Of a stretch of 64,000 nt of DNA, positions 55,678-61,366 are shown in pieces. Position 1 is the stretch's first letter; every line of letters starts with the position of its first letter. The notes beneath the pieces were generated by a model, which saw only the letters and a program-made list of their open reading frames with translations, had not been told where the DNA came from and did not search any database. Source of the DNA: Methylobacterium sp. AMS5. Its GTDB lineage: Bacteria > Pseudomonadota > Alphaproteobacteria > Rhizobiales > Beijerinckiaceae. The position numbers were made by a program, and so were the translations under genes. Where the stretch lies: NCBI RefSeq assembly GCF_001542815.1, contig NZ_CP006992.1:3849501-3913500 (forward strand), written 5' to 3'.

Positions 55678-55767
55678 GGAAGGGTGGCCGAGTGGTTTAA
55701 GGCAGCGGTCTTGAAAACCGCCGTGGGGGCAACTCCACCGTGGGTTCGAATCCCACCCCTTCCGCCA
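55678..55767 (+). tRNA. tRNA-Ser (UGA)
   Basis: A 90-nt class II tRNA. The acceptor arms GGAAGGG and CCCTTCC pair, with G73 and an encoded CCA. The D-loop GGTTTAAGG, the anticodon stem GCGGT/ACCGC with loop CTTGAAA (anticodon TGA at 55712-55714), a long variable arm and the T-arm GTGGGTTCGAATCCCAC are all present. It reads UCA codons. A T-run follows. Its 3' end is the likely integration target for the downstream element. Confidence 0.97.
55742..55767 (+). other. candidate attachment site (attL core) at the tRNA 3' end
   Basis: P4-type tyrosine integrases commonly recombine at the T-arm and acceptor end of a tRNA gene and restore the gene. The integrase gene begins 165 bp after this tRNA. 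The matching direct repeat at the far end would be beyond 64 kb, so the exact core is inferred from position only. Confidence 0.42.
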
Positions 55768-55931
55768 GTTTTTTGATCTGCATGGCCATGCGTGGTTTTC
55801 CGGGTTGTCGAACCCGTTGATGCAGCACCATATTCTCCAGTGACGTGGTCGCACGGGGGTACGTCAGGACCGCCAAGGATACGCGTTGTGCTTGGGCAAC
55901 CGCTTGGGCACCCTCGTACCGGGATCGGACC

Positions 55932-57218
55932 ATGCCCGCCATCAACAAGCTGACCGCCAAGCAAATCGTGACCCTACCCCTCGGCCTGCACAGCGATGGC
56001 GGGAACCTCTACCTATCAGTGCGCCCGGGCGGATCACGCCAATGGGTAATGCGCTATCGATTCGGCGGGCGACAACGCGAACTAGGCCTCGGAGGAGCTG
56101 GACCCCATGCGTTGACGCTCGCTGCCGCGCGGACGGCGGCCGAGGAGATCCGCTCGCAACTCCGTCGGGGCGTCGATCCCTTAGCGAAGCGCGAAGCGGA
56201 CGCGAAGGTGTTGCGCATCCCAACATTCCGTGAAGCTATGGATGATTTCATCAAGCGTAGCGAGAGCACTTGGAAGAGCAAGAAGAGCGCCCCGCAGTGG
56301 CGAGCCAGCCTTGACACCCATGCTGCGGCTCTGATGAAGCGGCCTGTTGATCAAATCGACACGAGCGACGTCATCGCCGTCCTCGACCCGATCTGGAGTC
56401 GCCTCCCTGAGACCGCCAAGCGGGTTCGCGGACGGATCGAGGCGATCCTATCGATGGCCAAGACGTGCGGCTTCCGCTCCGGAGAGAACCCCGCCGCCTG
56501 GCGCGATAACCTTAAGAACGTTTTCCCGGCTAAGCCAAAGCTCGTGCGTGGCCATTTCAAGGCGATGGATCACGACGAGATCCCAGCCTTCATGATCCAA
56601 CTACGCACCACCGATTCGATGAGCGCACTGGCGCTGGAGTGGATCATCCTGACTGTCCTGCGCCCAAGCGTCGGCGTGAGCGCGCACTGGTCGGAAATCG
56701 ATAGGAAGACCGGAACCTGGACGATTAAGGCGGAGCGTATGAAGAGCCGTAAGGAAGCGGCTCTCGTCGGCGAAGATCACGTCGTGCCACTCTGCGACCG
56801 CGCCCTCGACCTCCTCGATCGGGTTGAAGCGCTCCGACTCACGAACAAGGGCGATGAGCTTCTCTTTCCGAGCCAGAAGCTCAAGCCACTCTCTTTGACG
56901 GCGCTCGAACACTGCCGTGAGCGGATGGGTGTTCATGTGACGACTCACGGCTTCCGCGCGACCTTCCGGACATGGGCCAGTTCCGCCACGTTCCACGAGG
57001 TGGAACTGGCTGAGAAGGCGCTCGGCCATCTGGTCGGGGACGAGACCGAACGCGCCTACAACCGTGGCCACCTGCTCGAAAAGCGACGACGGCTGATGGC
57101 CGATTGGGCAGACCACTTGGCCGGCACCCTGACCCCGAAGAAGAACCCGTTCGTCATCCAGGGCAGCGCGGTCCCACAGCAGGTCGTCAATGAGATGCGC
57201 AGACGCTGGGCACGTTGA
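55932..57218 (+). CDS. int: P4-type tyrosine recombinase (integrase)
   Basis: This is a 428-residue site-specific recombinase. The N-terminal DUF4102-like arm-binding domain is MPAINKLTAKQIVTLPLGLH followed by GNLYLSVRPGGSRQWVMRY. The core-binding domain lies around 100-200. The catalytic set is R244 (in VLRPS), H339 and R342 (THGFRATFRTWA), H366 (ALGHLVG) and tyrosine Y376 (RAYNRGH). The usual glutamate four residues after the first arginine is replaced in LRPSVGVSAHW. The start at 55932 matches the family; an earlier in-frame start lies closer to the tRNA. It reads away from the tRNA-Ser and would catalyse integration there. Confidence 0.93.
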   Translation: MPAINKLTAKQIVTLPLGLHSDGGNLYLSVRPGGSRQWVMRYRFGGRQRELGLGGAGPHALTLAAARTAAEEIRSQLRRGVDPLAKREADAKVLRIPTFREAMDDFIKRSESTWKSKKSAPQWRASLDTHAAALMKRPVDQIDTSDVIAVLDPIWSRLPETAKRVRGRIEAILSMAKTCGFRSGENPAAWRDNLKNVFPAKPKLVRGHFKAMDHDEIPAFMIQLRTTDSMSALALEWIILTVLRPSVGVSAHWSEIDRKTGTWTIKAERMKSRKEAALVGEDHVVPLCDRALDLLDRVEALRLTNKGDELLFPSQKLKPLSLTALEHCRERMGVHVTTHGFRATFRTWASSATFHEVELAEKALGHLVGDETERAYNRGHLLEKRRRLMADWADHLAGTLTPKKNPFVIQGSAVPQQVVNEMRRRWAR

Positions 57219-57719
57219 GGCCGGCAGAAGCGTCTACTCGGCAGGATTCGATGTCGCCGGGGACGACGAGATGCCGCCCGGAAGCGCGCACATCCTTCCT
57301 AGCTTGACAGCGAGCTTATGCGGCCTACCTTCGATTGCATGGAAGTGCACGCGGTGTTGTATCGGCGGCAGGGCAAAGCGGCTGGCACAACTTGGCGCCT
57401 GAGCCAGACCGTAAGCATGGCGGCCCCTCTGAGCGACTGTTCCGGACACGATTGCGGCTGACAGAAAAACCCGCCTAGCAAACAGAGAAGCGAACTGGAC
57501 CTGCGATTGAGCGTGACCGGATCAAAGGGTGTCCTCGCCAAGGGCACCTGGTGGCAATTGAGGATGAAATCGGCGGCGTGACCAAAGGCCTATGTCGCGC
57601 AGTCGAGGCAATTCTACGGGGCGGTCGGGCAGGACCGCAGCAGCCTTCCGTAGTCTGATGGCATTCACGCGACCGGAGCCCGTCTACGGGCAACGGCCGA
57701 ACGCTATCGGACCGACAAC
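57219..57719. other. gap between integrase and the small regulator, no gene supported
   Basis: About 500 bp with mixed composition. Only short overlapping frames without ribosome sites are present. It may hold the promoter of the regulator at 57720 and integrase or excisionase arm-binding sites near the element end. Confidence 0.45.
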
Positions 57720-57929
57720 ATGTCTGAAATCAATTCCAGCACTACCTCGATCAAATTCGTGACTATTGACGAGCTCGCTTCAATTTTTGGAGTGTCACGT
57801 TCAACGGTGAAAAATTGGCGCGCTCGCCGAATCATCAAACCGTGCATAGCGATTGGGGGCGTCGTTCGGTTCGATCCATCTGAATGCAAGCGCAAACTTG
57901 CGGACTTCGGAGGAAGCAGCCTCAAATAA
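57720..57929 (+). CDS. AlpA/excisionase-like helix-turn-helix protein
   Basis: This is a 69-residue DNA-binding protein. TIDELASIFGVSRSTVKNWRARRI is a MerR-type winged helix-turn-helix as in the HTH_17/AlpA family, followed by the short wing VRFDPSECKRKLADF. Small proteins of this type next to integrases act as excisionases or activate int transcription. It is AT-richer than the neighbours. Its place about 500 bp after int, in the same direction, supports a role in element excision. Confidence 0.8.
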   Translation: MSEINSSTTSIKFVTIDELASIFGVSRSTVKNWRARRIIKPCIAIGGVVRFDPSECKRKLADFGGSSLK

Positions 57930-58175
57930 AATGCTAAATAATTTTCTAGTCCAGCCTGATTTGATTCTCGCATGTCTACAGAGACTGCGTATTGTCCTAC
58001 AGTCTGGGCGGAGATTTACGATTTTTTGAGGGAAGCCTCGCGCACTCCATCCCCGGGGTGAGCCTGAACTCATACCTGTTCAGAAACAGTTCCGCACTCC
58101 TGGGATTTTGGAGCATGCTCATTCCTGTGCGGCAGGGGCTCCGCTAACTGGCCTCTCGGTGTGATTGCGCTCAAT

Positions 58176-58203
58176 CGCCGCCGATGAACTCTCATCGGCG
58201 GCG
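58176..58203 (-). terminator. hairpin after the exonuclease VII-like cassette
   Basis: CGCCGCCGATGA pairs perfectly with TCATCGGCGGCG around ACTC. On the minus strand it begins 13 bases after the stop of the small XseB-like gene. No T-run follows. It likely ends or protects the operon transcript. The rest of 57930-58216 shows no supported gene. Confidence 0.6.
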
Positions 58204-58216
58204 GCTGTGCTATCCG

Positions 58217-58402
58217 TCACGCGCTGCGGCGGCGTAACTCGGAGATCCGCGCGTTCAGTACGGCGCGTAGCTCCTGGATCTCGGCATAGGCGACTTCCGC
58301 CTTCTCGAATGCGGCCAGCCCATCGCGGCGGATCTCCTGCGTCAGCGCTTCGATGCGCTTGACCGCTGCCAGGAAGTTCGGGGTCTCAGGGGAATGGGTC
58401 AT
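58217..58402 (-). CDS. XseB-like small helical protein
   Basis: This is a 61-residue protein. The segment FLAAVKRIEALTQEIRRDGL followed by FEKAEVAYAEIQELRAVLNARISELR lines up without gaps, apart from one residue, with the two-helix hairpin of exonuclease VII small subunits (FEEALxRLE ... LYEEGxELxxxCxxxLxxAExxI). Canonical XseB is about 80 residues, so this is a short version. In Exo VII several XseB copies wrap the coiled coil of XseA. It starts 23 bp after a full-length XseA-like gene, which is the main support for the call. AAGGA precedes the ATG. Confidence 0.68.
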   Translation of the reverse strand: MTHSPETPNFLAAVKRIEALTQEIRRDGLAAFEKAEVAYAEIQELRAVLNARISELRRRSA

Positions 58403-58425
58403 GGTATCGGTGTCCTTGAGTGATG

Positions 58426-59850
58426 TCAGTGAGCGGTGGAAGTGAAGGGTTCGACCCGGACGGGTACGACGGCGCCGTCCGAGAATTGCAGCAGCAGCGG
58501 CAGACCCTCTGAGAGGTCACGGGCGCTGGTCACGATGCAGCCCGTGTCGGTCGCGATTACCAGCGCCAGAGCGTCACTCAGAGCTGTGTCGTCCGCGGTG
58601 TCACCGGGAGGACCCACCTCGACGGGATCGGTCTCCGAGTCATTCCGCGCTATCTCGCCGGTTGCCGCGCTCAATCCCAGCAGCAGGCTCTGCTCGACGG
58701 CCCGATCGAGCTGCCGCAGCCGGGCCTCGGCCCCGGTGACGAGATCCTGAAGCGCCGCGTCGAACGCGGTCGCGGCTCGCCCGAGGGCGATGCGGCCGGC
58801 TGCCCCGAGATCCTCCTCGATCACAGCGTCGAGGGCGGCGAGCGCGCGCTCGGCCCGGAGGCCTGTGCGCTCGACGAGGTGGCGCAGCAGCATCGCGGCC
58901 GCTGTCGGGGTCGGCTCCGAGCGCGCCGCCACCGCATCGAGGGCGGTGCGTGGCGTGCCGGCATGGCCTAGCCCCACGATCAGGTTCGGCACCCGACCAA
59001 CTGTCGCGGCACGCGCAACCGCGTGAGCGTTAAGCGGACGGAACGCCTCGACCGGCCCACCGCCGCGGCAGACCAGGGTTGTCGACAGGCCGTATTCGGC
59101 GTTCAGACTCGTCACATGGGCAAGCGCCTTGGCCAGCGCGCGTTCGGCCCCCGCCCCCTCAAAGCTTGCATATACCCGGTGGAGGCGGATGAGGCCGGCC
59201 CTTTCGAGCGGCTGCAGAACGTGCTCGACGTCGCGCCGCGCCTCCCCGTGCTCGGAGACCACGAGCGCGATGTGATGGGGATCCTCCGGCTCGATCCAAG
59301 TGTCCGGCCCGAAACGAGCGCCCTCCAGTCTGAGTTGCTGCAGCGTGCGTTCGCGCTCGAGTTCTGCTTCGAGCGGGGTTTGCCCGAGCGAGAGCAGGGC
59401 CATCAGCTTAGCCTGGACGCCAGCTCCGCGGCCGAACCGCTGACGCAGGCCGGTGCGCAACTGAACTTCGACGATGCGATTGACTAGGTCGGCCGGATCG
59501 AAGTCAACGCCACGCTCCGCTCGGATCTGAGCGAGCTCGGGTGCATCGAGGCGGACCTTCAAGCGCGGTGGATCGTGGCTGAGGCTTGCCTGCGCTTCGC
59601 CCAGCATGAGGAGATAGCGGTCGGGACCGGCGGCGTCGACTGTGAGGACGCAGGCCCGCACGTTGTGTTCGCCGCGCAGCCGCTGGCGCAGCCAGCCGAT
59701 CAGGTCGCGCAGTTCGTCCACGTCGGCGGCGGCTCGGGCAGGTTCAAGCGCGCTGCCTCGGCTGTGGCGGACGCCCGGTGGCGCGGCGCGGCCTGGCTGA
59801 AGCTGGAGTGGCGGTGTGTCCCTCCGACCGGGGAATCGGTGATGTCGCAT
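58426..59850 (-). CDS. exonuclease VII large-subunit-like protein (XseA-like)
   Basis: This is a 474-residue protein with the complete XseA domain order: a short helix and OB-fold (about 43-155, VDELRDLIGWLRQRLRGEHN), a catalytic domain (about 190-320), a helical coiled coil (about 320-400) and the C-terminal strand region (SDALALVIATDTGCIVTSA). Motifs aligned to E. coli XseA are: ALVVSEHGEARRDVEHVL with the conserved Asp (D207), CRGGGPVEAFRPLN with R262, and VGLGHAGT with H296, but the canonical GHETD is GHAGT, so the second catalytic Asp is missing. PTPTAAAMLL is kept. The enzyme may be active with altered chemistry or be DNA-binding only. The start at 59850 is chosen; an upstream extension is basic and unlike XseA. 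Mobile-element copy, not the chromosomal housekeeping gene. Confidence 0.8.
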   Translation of the reverse strand: MRHHRFPGRRDTPPLQLQPGRAAPPGVRHSRGSALEPARAAADVDELRDLIGWLRQRLRGEHNVRACVLTVDAAGPDRYLLMLGEAQASLSHDPPRLKVRLDAPELAQIRAERGVDFDPADLVNRIVEVQLRTGLRQRFGRGAGVQAKLMALLSLGQTPLEAELERERTLQQLRLEGARFGPDTWIEPEDPHHIALVVSEHGEARRDVEHVLQPLERAGLIRLHRVYASFEGAGAERALAKALAHVTSLNAEYGLSTTLVCRGGGPVEAFRPLNAHAVARAATVGRVPNLIVGLGHAGTPRTALDAVAARSEPTPTAAAMLLRHLVERTGLRAERALAALDAVIEEDLGAAGRIALGRAATAFDAALQDLVTGAEARLRQLDRAVEQSLLLGLSAATGEIARNDSETDPVEVGPPGDTADDTALSDALALVIATDTGCIVTSARDLSEGLPLLLQFSDGAVVPVRVEPFTSTAH

Positions 59851-59938
59851 TGTGTCCGTCTGTGTGTCGTCGTGTGAATGGCGGGGGCGAGCGGTCCGGC
59901 GGCCGTCATGCGGTCGCCGGACCGTGGACAAGAGTGCG

Positions 59939-60943
59939 TCAGTCGAAGAGCGCTCCGCCCTCGGCTGGCCGGTCCTCGGCCGCCGGTGCCAGTTCGAGCT
60001 CACGAGCAATCGCCTCGAGGCGGGGCCGGTCGACCTCACGCAGCTCGCGGTGCAAGATCTCGATCAGCAGCGCGGCGAGTTCGGGTGCGGTGTCGAAGCT
60101 GCGGAAAGCGAGCCCGTCGAGCAGCGTCACCGGCCGGGTCCGACGCGTCATGATCGGCACCGGGAACTCGCATAGCCGCTGCGCCAGCCCCGGATCCGAT
60201 AAGGCGCGGAAGGCGAAGCCGGAGCCCGGTTCGACGATCACCGCGTCGAGCGTGCCCCACTCGAGTTGTCCTTCTGCGGCATCGAGAGCGCGGTGAAGCG
60301 ACGCCACCGAACCCGGCTCTTCAAAAGCGAGCTGGTGGCGGATCAGCGCGATCATCCCGAGTTCGTGCCAGCGAGCGAGACCGTCCCCGATCGCGTGCGG
60401 CGCGCCGTCGTCCGGCTCGATCAGGAACACCCGGCGCAGCCGGCGCGGCATCGGCAGCTCGTGCTGCCGATTCCACAGGCCGTTGGCGTCGAGCGCCTCT
60501 CGCGCCCGTGCGTCCTGCTCGGCCCAGGCCCTGAGCATCAGGCCGCGATCCAGGCCGATGATCCGCCCGGTGAGGCCAAGCAGCGGATCGACGGTGAGGG
60601 TCAGGAGGACAGTATGGTCGCCGACGAGATCCTCCTCGTGCAGCAGGATCCCCGATGCTTCTTGGATACGCTGTGTGAAGTCGCCGGATAAGAAGGCGGT
60701 GAGCCGACCGCTGTGGGTCGGATCAAGCGCTTGGAGGTCGAACAGCCAGCCGTCACGGTGACGTCTGGGGCGGCTCGCCGTAGCCCGCACCCATAGGCCG
60801 GTAGGCTCGAGCGGGCAGGCGGCCGCGTCCGCACCGGCGGGCATGTCATGATGTGTCATTTGGGGAGGTCCATTGTCGGAGGAGAGGTCGAAGGAACCTC
60901 GCCGACGCGAAGCGGACGCTGTCTCAGCGCCGCCCTGCTTCAC
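59939..60943 (-). CDS. degenerate XseA-like protein lacking a coiled coil
   Basis: This is a 334-residue protein. Residues 48-140 look like the XseA OB-fold (GLWVRATASRPRRHRDGWLFDL, then LTVDPLLGLTGRIIGLDRG). Residues 145-295 follow the XseA catalytic-domain order: AREALDANGLWNRQHELPMP, RRVFLIEPDDGAPHAIGDGL, and LDAVIVEPGSGFAFRALSD in place of the RGGGS-EDL motif, then VPIMTRRTRPVTLLDGL in place of VGHETDxTxxD. The arginine and histidine needed for catalysis are therefore lost. The chain ends where the coiled coil would begin. It is a probable partner subunit of the next gene (88 bp downstream). The GTG at 60943 follows GGAAGGACG; ATG at 60859 is an alternative. Confidence 0.7.
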   Translation of the reverse strand: MKQGGAETASASRRRGSFDLSSDNGPPQMTHHDMPAGADAAACPLEPTGLWVRATASRPRRHRDGWLFDLQALDPTHSGRLTAFLSGDFTQRIQEASGILLHEEDLVGDHTVLLTLTVDPLLGLTGRIIGLDRGLMLRAWAEQDARAREALDANGLWNRQHELPMPRRLRRVFLIEPDDGAPHAIGDGLARWHELGMIALIRHQLAFEEPGSVASLHRALDAAEGQLEWGTLDAVIVEPGSGFAFRALSDPGLAQRLCEFPVPIMTRRTRPVTLLDGLAFRSFDTAPELAALLIEILHRELREVDRPRLEAIARELELAPAAEDRPAEGGALFD

Positions 60944-61366
60944 CCGTCCTTCCCGGGATTTTCAGCGAAGGTGCCTTCGCCCTTTCCCCTCTCGATCCCT
61001 GTTCTCCCAGCACCCGAGCAACGGCTTGGGTGCGCACGTCTTTTCCGTCTTTCGTGATATCCAACGCAGGCGCGTGTGCTGTCGGGAGCCTGTATCCAAG
61101 GCATCGCGGTGCCGAGCGACGAAGGCTGTTGCGTTCCGCCTCGAGCCGGCGCGGCCCTAGGGTGCAGCGCGTCCGCAATCTCCCTGAGCGCCGATCTCAC
61201 CGCCCCCCCGGGCCGTGTGGATCACCACCGCCGTTCCTCGATCTCCTGCTTGTCGTACCCACTTGGCTTCGCACCTCGGCGGACGAGGCACCGGTCCGGC
61301 GAACGGAGGCACAGCTTTGCGGGTCCGTGCTCGGTGTCGGGCGATAAGTGGGGGCTCATGGCAGCA
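60944..61366. other. gap between relaxase and XseA-like genes
   Basis: About 420 bp of mixed composition with no supported gene; frames on both strands lack ribosome sites and change composition along their length. It probably holds the minus-strand promoter of the exonuclease VII-like cassette. It could also contain the origin of transfer, which often lies near the relaxase gene, but no clear inverted repeat and nic site are recognised. Confidence 0.45.

Noticed and set aside
55207..55854. Minus-strand frame with a segment reading GWDSNPRW
   Set aside because: This is the well-known false protein produced by translating the reverse strand of a tRNA-Ser gene; the tRNA at 55678-55767 explains it.
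57972..58061. A 29-codon plus-strand frame (MSTETAYCPTVWAE...)
   Set aside because: It has a natural-looking composition but no ribosome site, and it lies in a gap between convergently placed genes. It may be a remnant; too weak to call.
60944..61366. Possible origin of transfer
   Set aside because: The place fits, but I could not find a convincing inverted repeat with a nic-like motif, so it is described only as a gap.
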